Positions 48,901 through 59,022 of a DNA stretch of 64,000 bases are shown one piece after another. The stretch comes from Phallusia mammillata (taxonomy: Eukaryota > Chordata > Ascidiacea > Phlebobranchia > Ascidiidae): contig QLIY01000208.1 in assembly GCA_003260075.1 (NCBI GenBank), positions 56,510 to 120,509 of the forward strand. Direction: 5' to 3'. The notes under the pieces are model-generated. The model worked only from the letters and a program-made list of their open reading frames with translations. It did no database searches and was not told where the DNA came from. The first letter of the stretch is position 1. Each line of letters opens with the position of its first letter. A program made the translations under genes and the position numbers.

Positions 48901-50023
48901 AATGCTATTTTTAAAACATTATCATTTTTCCACTCAGACAAAAAGTCAGTAATTCATTGGCAGGCTGGCAACCATGACCGAGGCAACCTTAAAGGTCACA
49001 TAACTGAAATGATAATAAAACACATCTATCCTGTTGTGTAGCACCATTGTTTTAGTGGTCAAAAAACTCATGTTTTCATGTGAAATACGTAACGTATGAC
49101 TTCGTGTGACGTCATAAATGATTCGGCCAAATTTATGTGGCAAAACTGCCGAATACTTGGTTACGGCCAAACCAAAAATTAGCCGATTCCATACATCTCT
49201 AGTTTTACCCCAAAATAGCCATAACTCACCTTGTGACAGGTACTTTGTAGTTGACATTTGATTTTAGTGTCAATCTAAGAGCAGGGACAACCTCGTTTGC
49301 ATCACCTTGGTTGGTTTTTGTCTGTTGGTATTCATAAAGATTGAGTCCTTTATCCCCTTTCACATCTTGCTCCAACTGATACAGAAGCAGATAGCCCTCG
49401 GTGGTCTGCAAATACATATCATAAGTTAGGCAAAAACATTTCAGGTTAGAACAGTGCAAATTATGCATTATGCACTGTATTTTGACTTGTTGCACTTTTC
49501 GCATGTACAACTTGTAAACTTTTTTCGTATTTTGAATATCGAAAAAATTGTATGTATTATTATCGAAGTGATTGTGCTGCATGTTTTTTAATGTGGCAAC
49601 ATTGCCAAAATAAGAAATACAGAGTGTCAAACTTACTGTAACTGCAAGCATGCTACTGTCCTGTCTCCATTCAGCCATTTCATTTGTCCCAACTGATGCA
49701 ACTGATGCATGACAGCGTTGATAGCAAACAATCTCAACACAAGGCTGCAAAAAATACCACCAGTCACATTACCCATTGGTTGGACAAAAAACATATGTAG
49801 TTTAGGTTCCAAACTCTTTGTGTGTTTTTAAATGCCCATTTTAAAGTACATTATAGTTAGGCACTTGGTAAATATGACTTACCCTACAATGCCATATGCT
49901 GACTGTGGTTTCTGTTAAAACAGCAAACAGCATCCGATATCGGTTACAAACCACACATTTTAGGCAGGATTTTTTTCCTTGCCCCACCGACAAGTATTTT
50001 GGCCACCCAATTGGAAAATACAT
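31447..50023 (-). CDS. RIC1: RIC1, guanine-nucleotide exchange factor subunit for RAB6 at the Golgi
   Basis: A 33-exon model on the minus strand matches vertebrate RIC1 from its first residues (MYFPIGWPK; human MYFLSGWPK) to the last (final residues CTVS; human CSVS). RIC1 pairs with RGP1 to activate RAB6 on Golgi membranes and supports endosome-to-Golgi transport. The coding exons sum to 5,624 nt, about 1,875 codons as read, longer than human RIC1 (about 1,420) because of polar insertions in the middle and C-terminal parts. Exon phases agree throughout except in exon 28, where a tandem duplication joined by a 10-G run shifts the frame; one more G, or removal of the second copy, restores phase with exon 29. 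The ATG at 50021-50023 is chosen because the RIC1 N-terminus starts there. Introns carry several transposon insertions. Exons are given in the part entries. Confidence 0.96.
32867..33141. repeat. Tandem duplication of about 131 bp joined by a 12-C run, in RIC1 intron 30
   Basis: The segment 32867-32997 is repeated at about 33010-33141. The copies differ by a few substitutions and small indels (for example catagcagaccc against cataacagacc, and ctgccg against ctggcg). The copies meet at an uninterrupted C run (32998-33009). It lies wholly inside an intron. The arrangement repeats that in exon 28. Confidence 0.9.
34516..34659. repeat. Tandem duplication of about 67 bp joined by a 10-C run, in RIC1 exon 28
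   Basis: The segment 34516-34583 is repeated at 34593-34659 with about three substitutions. A run of ten C (34584-34593; G on the coding strand) joins the copies. On the coding strand the first part reads [15 protein letters not shown], and the second copy reads the same sequence out of frame. Eleven or eight G, or a single copy, would restore the frame into STNFDN and into exon 29. Confidence 0.92.
36111..36262. mobile_element. Possible hAT-like remnant in RIC1 intron 25
   Basis: The left end CAGGGGTCACCAAACTACGA is a common hAT terminal sequence. The 8-mer ATTTAAAG lies immediately before it (36103-36110) and again at 36263-36270. The right end is only weakly complementary to the left, so the boundary is uncertain. 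Confidence 0.45.
38083..38167 (+). repeat. tRNA-derived short element with Pol III terminator, in RIC1 intron 21
   Basis: The segment contains an A-box-like TAGCTCAG...TCGGTATAGCGCGAG with a duplicated 'ctcag', then a stem-loop in place of a normal T arm, and ends in seven T. It is not a functional tRNA because the B box is degraded. The sequence just downstream (to about 38240) shares a 15-base core and flanking similarity with 60310-60365, suggesting a dispersed tRNA-derived family. It is antisense to RIC1. Confidence 0.55.
40521..40708. mobile_element. Degraded hAT-like element in RIC1 intron 18
   Basis: The left end resembles CAGTGGTTCTTAACCTGGGG (here CTGGGGGTTCTTAACCTGGG), followed by AACACGGATCCC. 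The right end has GGAGCACTG. No target duplication could be found, so the ends are approximate. Confidence 0.5.
41381..41660. mobile_element. Miniature inverted-repeat element in RIC1 intron 16
   Basis: The left end AGTGATGCATCGAACCC is loosely mirrored by the right end ATCGGTATCGTATCGCAC. The interior is rich in CGAAACCGAA-type words on both strands. The same terminal type (AGTGATGCACCGAATCGG) begins at 63972 near the window edge, which supports a repeated family. No clear target duplication was found. Confidence 0.5.
44580..45181. mobile_element. hAT-like element with perfect 8-bp target duplication, in RIC1 intron 10
   Basis: The terminal inverted repeats are TAGGGATGTTCAAAGTAGAA at the left and TTCTACTTTGAACATCCCTA at the right, perfect over about 20 bases. 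ATCACATC flanks both ends (44572-44579 and 45182-45189). An 8-bp duplication points to hAT. The 602-bp interior carries a second palindromic word (ATTCGAATCC) and the only ambiguous base of the window (44973). No transposase frame is present. Confidence 0.9.
48690..49201. mobile_element. Miniature DNA element with 8-bp target duplication, in RIC1 intron 3
   Basis: GTTTTACC flanks both sides (48682-48689 and 49202-49209). The ends are TAGAGGTGGACTGAAT and, inverted, TAGAGATGTATGGAAT. A second copy of the interior lies at 57926-58392: shared stretches include the words CATTGGCAGGCTG and CAACCATG, and TGTGCCATAACTAAAATC matches there with small changes. The 8-bp duplication suggests hAT. Confidence 0.85.
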
Positions 50024-50283
50024 CGTCACTTGTCAACTTTTTGCAACATGGTACTATTAAAATAGGGAGTACAAATTCTGTTCAACTGAGAAGCAGTGCA
50101 TGTTTCACTTCAAGAATGCACTGCTTTACAAAAACCTAAAATGCATGAAGAAGAATTATAAAGATTACAATGTGACCTATTAACGGGAAAGCTATAACTA
50201 AAAAACAGTGCTCCAAAAAATGTAAACCAACAAACAGTAGTTTTGATTCTTTCTAGCACAGTTTTCATGTGCAAGAAACATTT

Positions 50284-50650
50284 GGTAGATGATTTGACGC
50301 CAAAAACTAGCGGCACTGGAGTCCGGTTCACTTTAGGTCAAGAAGGTAATGTCAGGTCAAATGTTTGAAAATGCTTGTTTTTAACGTTATTTGTGATTTT
50401 AAACCTTCACCTGACCCTAATAGCTCTAACCGCCGGCATTTCTACAAGTCTGCAAAAAAAAGATAAAAATTAAATGGGATTCGAACCCAAAAATTATGCG
50501 CATGATGCATTGTTTCTTCCACTACACTGTAGCAGCAGTTGAATTCTAGTGGTTTAAACAACACTTATAAACTATCATATACTATTTGTCATTTGACCTA
50601 AAGTAAACCGGACTCCAGTGCCGCTAGTTTTTGGCGTCAAATCATCTACC
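50284..50650. mobile_element. Long-TIR miniature element with 9-bp target duplication, upstream of RIC1
   Basis: The first 58 bases (50284-50341) are repeated in inverted orientation at the right end with about one mismatch, beginning GGTAGATGATTTGACGCC. GAAACATTT flanks both ends (50275-50283 and 50651-50659). A 9-bp duplication with long inverted repeats resembles Mutator-like elements more than hAT. The interior contains a tRNA-like sequence on the minus strand. It sits about 260 bp before the RIC1 start codon. Confidence 0.88.
50471..50535 (-). other. Degenerate tRNA-like sequence inside the 50.3-kb element
   Basis: On the minus strand a good B box (GGGTTCGAATCCC) is preceded at tRNA spacing by a possible anticodon loop with T33 and anticodon CAT, and by an A-box-like TGTAGTGGAAG. 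The acceptor arms do not pair, so it is not an intact tRNA gene. It may be a tRNA relic captured by the transposon or a tRNA-derived sequence carried by the family. Confidence 0.4.
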
Positions 50651-51678
50651 GAAACATTTAGTATCTTTTTTGTGATGGACTGCTGTTGAAAGCAAATAAA
50701 AATAAATTGAGACTCCAACCAAACTTTGGACATAAGCCCTAAAAGATAAGAGAACACTCTTAAAACATACTTTAGGGCACACAATCTCTACATATATTTA
50801 TCACAGCGAAAAAGTGTGGGGCACTGGGGCAGCACAAAGAAATCAAAGTGAAATAGTGAAATTCTTTCAAACCAGGTTCCACAAAAACGCCTTTGTTCTA
50901 CGTTATGGTTTACGTATAAGACACACATTATTTTCCCCTTTCAAATGATAAATCTTGAATCTTGAATGCAATCAAACTCATCACAACCAATCAGCTGCAA
51001 ATGGGTCTGCGACTCTGCAATACATGATGTGCACTACCGTTACTCTACATACCAGTTGTTTAAACAAACAAATTTGGTATTGTTTGGCACAACATATCAC
51101 TGCAGAAAACATTCTTATTGAAACAATTTATTTCAGCTTTTACTGCAGTTAAATAAAAAGTTAAAACATGAAAGATAGAACATGAAAGATAGAACACAAA
51201 CAAAACAAATAATAAGTACTTTTACTGTTCATCTCATTGCTTTTTACTCGTGACGAAAATATACCCCATGACTGGGCCGTATTTCATTCACTTTTTGTCT
51301 TGTGATATCTATTGTAAAAAGAAAGAATCATCAACAAAGTTTTGGTTTGATGTTTGTTATGACTTATATGCACTGTTTACGATTGTCTTCGCCGAGCAAA
51401 ATAAACTGAACTTAACTCGATCTCCGCATTCTTTTGGATTTAAGCGTTTTATTTAAACCGAAGTTGTCCGTGGACTAGGCTGCAGACTTGATCAATACTT
51501 CGCATTAATCATTTAAAAGGTTATCCGCGATAATGTGCGACCTGCTGTTTCGAATGGCGCTTATTGTCATACTGTGATTTTGCAATTTAATTTAGATTCG
51601 AACTCGGCCTTAATGCGCACTCCATGAAATTTCTATACTTGAGTATAGGCTACAGACACGGCCATTTTTACCTTAAAG

Positions 51679-51830
51679 CAGTGGTTTTCAACCGGAGATA
51701 ATGTGGTGCCCAAAGTGAAATTTGATACGGTATGGGGTAATAAAAGTAAGCAAAACTAGGTTGTTAAAGAAACAATGAGTTTTTAAATATAAGGGGTACA
51801 CAAACTAAAAAAGGTTTGTAAACTTGCGTG
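51679..51830. mobile_element. hAT-like terminal sequence, right end uncertain
   Basis: CAGTGGTTTTCAACC begins at 51679, preceded by CCTTAAAG. A poor match to the inverted end lies near 51812-51830, followed by CCTTAACA. Only the left end is convincing. Confidence 0.4.
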
Positions 51831-52024
51831 CCTTAACAGGTGCCTAGCTGTCACCACAGATTTACTAGCGAAAAAAAGTGATCAAAGACACGTTTTTTTT
51901 TTTCTTCTGAGCGTTCGTGACAAGTTGATGTTTTCCGCTCGAACAAGAATTAAGGTTGCAGTATAATAATTGATCGTAATACATTAGAAGCAACATCCAC
52001 TTTTTTCCCTGACATGAACAGCAT

Positions 52025-52232
52025 TTTCTTATAACATACCTGAACCAATCGACGAGGTGCTCAGCTTCGATGAATTATTCAGTTTGTTTCAAAATATCGA
52101 TTTCGCCCTTCCCTCGTGTCAGCATAACTTATGCCCTGCATGTGTTCGTGGCTATGCCCAGACGCAGGCAATAGCGCAGTACTTGACAGATCCGTTTACC
52201 AACACGGAGCGGCAAATCAGCTTTCGCGGCAG
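52025..52232 (+). other. Possible 5' exon of the 52.5-kb gene
   Basis: One frame is open from about 52023 to a donor (GGCAG|GTGAGG) and has protein-like composition (FDELFSLFQNIDFALPSC), but no splice keeps it in frame with the downstream coding exon. In another frame an ATG at 52131 gives 34 codons that would join in phase 0 to an acceptor (GATTGTAG) just before 52469. It may instead be untranslated leader. Confidence 0.3.
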
Positions 52233-52482
52233 GTGAGGCTGTGCGTTGAGTTGTTGTTTTCTTTAAATCAGGAGCTAGTGTCAAAAATTATGATTTGCTT
52301 AAGGTTGCTTTGTTTGGTGGTCAGTTGTGTAAGGGCTTAGTTTTTTATTGTGTTGTGATTTTTTTTGCAAAGAACGTGGGAAATTGACGACTTTTGGTTT
52401 TATCGCAGAACATTATAAAGCTTTTAATCGTTGACCATGAAAAGCTTCAATATGGTTCAGATTGTAGGACCATGAAAATTTT

Positions 52483-55400
52483 ATGCGAGGCAAATGGAGA
52501 CGGCGTCTACCTGGGCCTAATATAATGATGGCAGAAGGAACACAAAAGGCAAGGCGCAAAGAGAAACGAACTGTAGAAATCAATGACCCCTCAATTGTAG
52601 AGCCGAAAGAAACATGCCCTTTCACGTTAGACGGAATGGCGCGTTTGCCTTCGTCCGGTGACAGCTGCTGGGTTAGCCTGACGAATCGCGGTCATGTGGA
52701 AGCTAAAAGGGAATCAATTCTGTGCAGCGGCGCGTCAACCGAAAGGCCTCTTGTGCTTTCGTCAAATGAAGGAGAGCCATCCAGCCGAATGTCCTGCATT
52801 GCACCTCAAAACAGCAACAACAGGCGTTTGGCTGCACAAGCCCTTTCGAGCGCTCTCGAACGAGCAACAAAGATGTCGCTGTTTAGGTCAAGGTTTTCTA
52901 ACGACCACGCAACAAACGGAACTCTGACAGAGAAGTTTGTAGCTTGGAGGGAGAGTGCCAGTGGAGCAGTTGAAAGTATTAGAAAAAGAATAGGCGGATT
53001 TCGAAGAGCACGCAGTTTGGACGTGGATTTAGAAGCCAAATCGTATGGGAATGAACATCCAGGAACTTTAAACAAAGCACGTTCAAAACACACACCAGCA
53101 AGCGCAACAAACGCTGAGCAAAAGTTGGAAGAAAAAGTTCCATTTATTAAGTCGACGGATAGAATAACTCTTTCAAGGAACAACGACGAGTCAAAAATTG
53201 CCTTGTTAAATAAACAAGAACTGCCAGAAGCACATGTTAACAGAAAAAATGAAGTCTCAAACGTTGAAAGTCGTTTATGTGATCCGCTGGACAATGGTCA
53301 ATACGTTTGTGGAACGTGTGTACTTGGAAATGGAACAGACATTGAACCTCTTGTAATTAACAACGATCCAGGCTCTATTACTATCCCACGTGTTGAGCCG
53401 GAGTCTGAAAATCCTAACAACGCTGTCGTCCAGAAACAACCGGTAACGACACCTCCGGAAAACAGTGACCCGAACTCGGACATTCAAGCGGAATCATTGC
53501 CAAAGAACCCGAGTACTTCTAACGACCCGTCGCCTAATGGAGAAACAGTTGCAGGCATTGCGCAGCCGCCTTCACTGGTTGTAATGCAACAGAACGCGGT
53601 GGGAGAACAACAAGAAGAAGACCAGGTGTCGATGGAGAATAAAGGAGTGCCGCGAAAATGCATCAGCGGAGTTAATCTGTGGGATTTAAGGAACTCTTTG
53701 GAACACACGACCATAGAGCTAAAGTGCATTAACTTCAGCCAGGAGGAGAGGACTGCAGAAACAGGAGCGGAAAAGCAGAGTACGCGAGAAATAGCCGAGT
53801 CTTCGCCCAGAAGCACCCCAAGCTCTGATTTTTTTATTTCCCGTGACAAATCGATGACAGATTCAGAGGATGGAGGTATTTGACAGAAATGAAAAACATC
53901 TACATGTTATAAATCAGTTCTAGATTTGTAGGATTCATTTTATTATTGTCCAACAACCTTAAACGTTAAAAAAATGGTATTTAAATAAAAGGTTTTCAAG
54001 GTCATTGACATTAAACAAGTCATAACATTTAAATATCGACATTGAATTAAATCGATTTCGTATCGCCATAGATAAGAGGATATCTGAAAAACAAATTGAT
54101 CTTTTTAGAACGACAGCCCAAAGCCCCATGAACTGACAAAGCAATACTTATATTTTGCAGGTAATGACAATAATACGATCGATGCTTCTATCGATTTGAC
54201 GTTACCAGGTGATTCTTCTGGGAGCAGCGCTGCACAATCCAAACGTAATCGTCCTTTACTGGAAGGCCAAATTGTCCAAGAGAATATTACATCCGCTTCA
54301 ACCAGCCTTTCCGGTTTCAGACAACCAAAAGTGAGTGATCACCTTGCCCTTTCCGCATCAGTTAAAATTCCAGATGTACGTTGCGATTGGTTCCGGCAAG
54401 AAATTGGACTGTTATCTGGTACCAAAAGATAAAAGTATTTGGATTTGGAGTGTTTTGGTTATATTGCGTTTCATTACCTTGGTTTGCATACTGTTAAAAA
54501 TCGAAAGGGCATGTTTTTTTACTCAAAGCACGCGTATCACATGGTAAAATGGGCATGTCGTTTAACTTTAAAAACTGCGGTAAGTAAAACTAAAATATAT
54601 AAGAAAATGTTACATATACAAGATGCAACTTACTGTTTCGATAGAGTTGGGACATTTACATGGGGTTTGGTTAAAAAAACGTCCCGGAGATAATCAGTAA
54701 TTAATTTCTGGCCAGTAAATGGACGCGTGAGTTGCATTACCTACAGAATCAATCAATCAATCAATTTTAAAATCTATTGGGTCAACTCAATCCCGACTTA
54801 GTAATATTTCTGCGATTGGGGCTACGTGACGGGGCCACCGCTTCTCTTTAACTTATTGATCTGTTTGCAGGGAAACGTGGTTATCACTCACGCCGTAATT
54901 GAAAGATCGCCTGATAACCAAGATGCCAAAAATCGATCAAGTACCAAACTGGCGGCGGCTAGCGAACGCAGACGAAATTTCGGTGTTAGCAAACAGAACT
55001 CTCTGTTTGATAGCAACGACAGTGATGTATTCATGCCCGAGCGACCAGTGGATGAACGCGGCCCAATCTGCCACAGTGGAAGCCCACGTCGCGCATCGCT
55101 TCGCGTAGGTCGGGAGACTCGCACCCCGAGCAGCGAATCGAGCACGAGCGACCGGGACGGCAGAAAACTTTACAACATTATCCGGTTCGTGGACGACGGA
55201 CAGTCGATTGAATTTGAAAACGGCAATAACGCAAAAACCCGTCGTAAAAATTCCGCCAGTTTCCGAACCACTGTTTCTCGGAGAAGCCCCACTTTTAGTC
55301 CTTCCACCTCATGTTCTTCTTCGATCCAAACGAGGAACGAATCTGAGAAAGATAGCTCAGTTGCGACTTCACCGAGTCCTCTCTGTTCGCCACCAACGAC

Positions 55401-57062
55401 AACTTCAATGGATTCAATCGTTTCCAGCACTTCGTCCTCACAGAGTAGTATGTGGTTTATTTCTACAAAAAGACATTTTCGAAACGGTGTAACTGTAAAC
55501 GATCAATCGCGGGTGTAACAAAACACAATATAAACCAGGATCGTGAACTTGATTCCAGCTATTGGTGTTCATTGTTCTAGAAAAAACGCGTATAAACATC
55601 AATCAATTTGTATCATGTTTGTATTGGGCCGAAGTAATGCATAAAATTAGAAGCTTTATTTTACAAATCATCGAATACTTTCTCAGGCACATATAGAAAT
55701 AACTTAAATATTAGTCATTAACGTACCACTTAACGTTCAGATACGCATCCTTCAAACGAAACCAGTCATCTCCCGACAACCGCTCGCTATCGAACAAGTC
55801 CCAGGTGCAAGTTTCAAACCAAGCCAGGCTCGTCGACTTCATCGGCCACTACATCGCCATCATCGCCCACCGGAGTATGGCCTCATTCGAGTCACGTTCA
55901 AAGAACTCGCAGCGGCAGCGAAATTTCCGAGACGGACTCGATGGATAGTTACTCGCACTCGAGTAGCAGATCGTCGTCGAGTTTGCGCGGACTTTCTCGA
56001 CTTTTTAGGCGCTCTTCTACACAAAAGCATCAGCACGAATCGATCCCAACTTTCTGTGGGTACACCATGGGTAGAGATTATTGGTGAGTTCTTGGTGGGG
56101 AAGGGCTGCTATTGTCGTATGTAAAAACTTTATGTGGTAGTGATAACATTAGTACATCTTCTGTATGAAAGAAACAGTTTTAAATCAACATTATGTTTTT
56201 GGCATTAGGATGATACGATTTTTGCAATAATTGCATGTTCGTAAAACGTGCGGGCAATTTAAACAATGTCAGAAGAAAGCGAAAGCACTTTCTCGCAATC
56301 AATAATTTAGACACCTAAATTGACCTCGTTTTTCAGCGTCGACGTGGAGACCGACCGAATTTTTAAAGAGTTTCTCTGTCAGGATGGTACTTCTGATGTC
56401 ACGGGCTCCGAGCCACTGCCACCACCCTCTCACATGCTTCCCCCTCGGCCCCTAAATCGCAGTAACGCCACACAGTTGCGGCGACAGGTTATGCGAAAAC
56501 AGTACAGCGACTCCATTGCGATGTACTACGGACAAAGAATGCGTCGCTGGCGCTTCGCAAAACAGGTATGATAACCAACGTTTCATGAGGATAATCATTT
56601 TATTTAAAAACGACATCCAAAAGACTTAATGTGTTCCCTTGTGAAAACTTTGAACTGCTTACTATTTGAGTTTATTTGCAATGTTTCCAGAAAAGCGACA
56701 GCGTAAATTGTCCGGTCGATCGGTGCATCTTACGTCGACAAGACAAAATCGAGGAGGAGTTTGATCCCGAGGAAATAAACGAACGTTTGTCATCTACTTC
56801 TTCTAGAAGAGACAGTGATCGCCCAGATTTCGTACCGCTCACAGGTATACATATATGATTTTTCGATTCCGTGATTCGTGATTTCGCAATTTCGTGACAT
56901 CGTGATTTCGTGATCTGTGATTTCGTTACACTTGCAGTAAATGAGCTGATGGAGTGGCGGCGTTCAAGTCAAGACTACACTTCTTCTCATTCCAATTCGC
57001 TCGAGGAAGGTTCAAAAATGAGAAGACGCGTTACATTTCGCAGTTCCAAAAGCGAGTGCTGA
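52483..57062 (+). CDS. Unrecognised serine-rich basic protein, seven exons
   Basis: The exons 52483-53875, 54161-54330, 54871-55444, 55741-56083, 56337-56565, 56691-56844 and 56938-57062 join with consistent phases into 995 codons plus stop. I do not recognise the family. The product is hydrophilic, rich in Ser, Arg and charged residues, without signal peptide or membrane segment, so an intracellular, largely disordered and probably phosphorylated protein is the best reading. Basic Ser/Arg patches occur early (KSIRKRIGGFRRARSLD-like) and in exon 4 (SRSSSSLRGLSRLFRRSS). The last three exons look most structured: CGYTMGRDYCVDVETDRIFK, SNATQLRRQVMRKQYSDSI, MYYGQRMRRWRFAKQ and a basic end (KMRRRVTFRSSKSEC). 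The ATG at 52483 is the first after an in-frame TAG; MM at about 52525 is an alternative, and an upstream exon is possible. Confidence 0.78.
54747..54765. repeat. Short AATC microsatellite
   Basis: About five tandem AATC units lie in the second intron of the 52.5-kb gene. There is no coding effect. Confidence 0.7.
56862..56930. repeat. Imperfect 8-9 bp repeats of GTGATTTC type in the last intron
   Basis: The intron before the last coding exon of the 52.5-kb gene contains several variants of CGTGATTTC in tandem. They occupy most of the intron, directly before the acceptor. Confidence 0.75.
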
Positions 57063-57488
57063 CGTCATTGCTTGCCAAATACGACAGTTCCCTTTGCCAC
57101 AAACGCATCTGTTTGTGTTGAAAGTTGCATGAGGCAAACCTTGTTGACCACACTGTGCTCTTTTGGAGTTTCCGGGGAATAGCCAGCTGGGTTGATCTCG
57201 TCACGGCGGGGTTTTAATTTGCGTCATACATTGCCTTTGCATAAATAATGCATGTGCCATCATGTGCCTCACCGTGCACTACAACGAGTTAGTTTTACCC
57301 AAGAATATTGTCAAAGGTTAACTATACTGAGAGTTGCAAAGTTAACGCGAAAAGTGCTCCCCCTGTATGCTCTCACGTACCAAGGCTTTCTTCTTTTATT
57401 GATCCGTATTTTTTATTCTGCGAAAAGCGGTACTGCAGTCATGATTTCATGATTGTGCGTCTAACCAAGTGATACAGTCTATGACGAA

Positions 57489-57494
57489 AATAAA
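57489..57494 (+). terminator. Candidate polyadenylation signal
   Basis: AATAAA lies about 430 bp after the stop codon of the 52.5-kb gene and is the first such hexamer noticed on that strand downstream. It is a plausible but untested 3' end. Confidence 0.35.
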
Positions 57495-57925
57495 AACACC
57501 AACAAAAAATGGACGCGTGTAACATAATAGCACCGACATGTGTTTGCGACAAAAACCTAAAGAAGAAACAGGCGGTTGGAAACAGTGTATTTGATCATAT
57601 TTTTCACAAGCCTGTTTACTTATTGGTTTTATTGGACAGTAGCGAATAATGTGTTAAATTTTACAGTAAACAAGTTTCTTAAAAATATAGACAAAATAGC
57701 TACAATTGCCATAATACCGTTCACAATACCGATATCAGTTTTAGACTAAAAGCGATCATAAGCTATTTGTTAAGGATTCAAAACTCAACTTGGGACTTTA
57801 AGTGCAGGAGTTTTACATCCAAAGCCTTTTCCCAGCTACACAAAATTGTAAAAAATCTGGAGAGAAGACTCGATCAGCTGCAGCAAAATTTAAGGAGGGA
57901 TTCTTCTATTGTGGGACATTTAAAC

Positions 57926-58392
57926 TAGACATTGCCGTTTGCCGAATTTATTCGGTCGAGTCAGGCATTTATACAAAGACTCGACGGTTTCTGTAATTTG
58001 TTGGGAATCGGATATTTTACGAACCCAAGTTAAAAGGGTAAAACGGGTCTTTTTTGCTTATAAATTAAGGCATCAACCAATGTTTCAAACTATACGCCAT
58101 AACTAAAATCGCGTCAACTATTATGTCAACAATAAACTCCAGCTGACAAAGTCAGTAAATCATTGGCAGGCTGACAACCATGGCCGTGGCAACCTTAAAC
58201 CGGACAGAACAAAAATGTTAATAAAACACAACTTTTCTTCATTGTTTGCCTGGTAAAAAAACCTTACGTTTTCATGCCAAACGTACAACAAAAGCGTACG
58301 ACTTCGCGTGACGTCATTTGCCTAATTTATTTGGCAAAATTCCCGTAGGTTCGGTTTCGGCCGAACTTAATTGAACGTTTTAGAACACATCT
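57926..58392. mobile_element. Second copy of the intron-3 element family
   Basis: The interior matches the element at 48690-49201 over several long blocks, including AAAGTCAGTAA.TCATTGGCAG, the tract around CAACCATGGCCG and the GTACGACTTCGCGTGACGTCA region. The ends are worn and no target duplication was found. It shows that the family is dispersed and not confined to RIC1. Confidence 0.8.
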
Positions 58393-58807
58393 GGTAAAAT
58401 TATTTACCAAATAATAAAACAATATCGCCAGCGTCGAACAGAATTTGCAATACTTTGTATTTAGGATCAAAGGCACCACAGTCCATAATTATAAATTGCA
58501 GTTCGGAAACAGTGTTTTTTTTGTTTTGGAACAAAAGGCTTTGATAGAAAGCAAAAAACAACAAAATATTTATCGATAAAGATGTTTAAATTTAAATTTT
58601 GTGACACAAAACGTTACTATTATTTTTCCCCCTGTGAAATAAGAGTCTGAGTTTTCTGTGTTTTGCATTCGCATCAAATTTTTTTGGATACTTATGTGTA
58701 TATGAAATACTGTAGTAGAAAAAAGGGAAGTACAATTTTAAAAGTTTACTTTAAATTTGCGTTTTTCACATTTAAACAAGCTTGCTTTTTGCCTAATCTC
58801 TTACGAC

Positions 58808-59022
58808 AGTGGTTCTCAAACTTTTTTTGTTGCGACGCCCTTGGAAAAGTTTTCTGGGCTTGCGACGCACCAGCAAATAAAAGTTAATGAGGAAACTTAT
58901 TATTAAAGTTGTGTTTATTGATACAACAACAAAAAGCCGCGAAACGGAACTATTCTGCGACGCCCTTGGAAGATTGAAACGACGCACCAGGGCGTCGCGA
59001 CGCACAGTTTGAGAACTACAGT
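58808..59022. mobile_element. hAT-like miniature element with perfect 8-bp target duplication
   Basis: The left end AGTGGTTCTCAAACTTTTT is mirrored by the right end CAGTTTGAGAACTACAGT. CTTACGAC flanks both sides (58800-58807 and 59023-59030). The interior repeats GCGACGCCCTTGGAA and its relatives in both halves. It is 215 bp and has no coding capacity. Confidence 0.87.

Larger units (their letters stand above)
43003..50023 (-). other. RIC1: RIC1 N-terminal WD40/beta-propeller half, exons 1-14
   Basis: Exons are 49883-50023, 49637-49744, 49230-49405, 48396-48535, 48072-48330, 47855-47961, 47088-47263, 46345-46647, 45670-45884, 45215-45416, 44403-44535, 43775-43911, 43393-43484 and 43003-43193 (about residues 1-793). 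Conserved landmarks include [88 protein letters not shown] and [13 protein letters not shown]. Exon 8 carries a polar, lysine-rich insertion not in the vertebrate protein. This half folds as beta-propellers in the family and forms the scaffold for RGP1 and RAB6. Confidence 0.95.
50024..52482. other. Intergenic region between divergent RIC1 and the 52.5-kb gene
   Basis: The two genes are transcribed away from each other, so promoters or 5' exons of both should lie here, but no TATA box or other site can be defended. It holds the inverted-repeat element at 50284-50650, a hAT-like end at 51679 and a possible 5' exon of the downstream gene at 52025-52232. A 14-bp unit is tandemly repeated at about 51168-51195. 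Confidence 0.6.

Noticed and set aside
50471..50535. Functional tRNA-Met gene
   Set aside because: B box and a CAT anticodon loop are recognisable, but acceptor arms do not pair and it sits inside a transposon.
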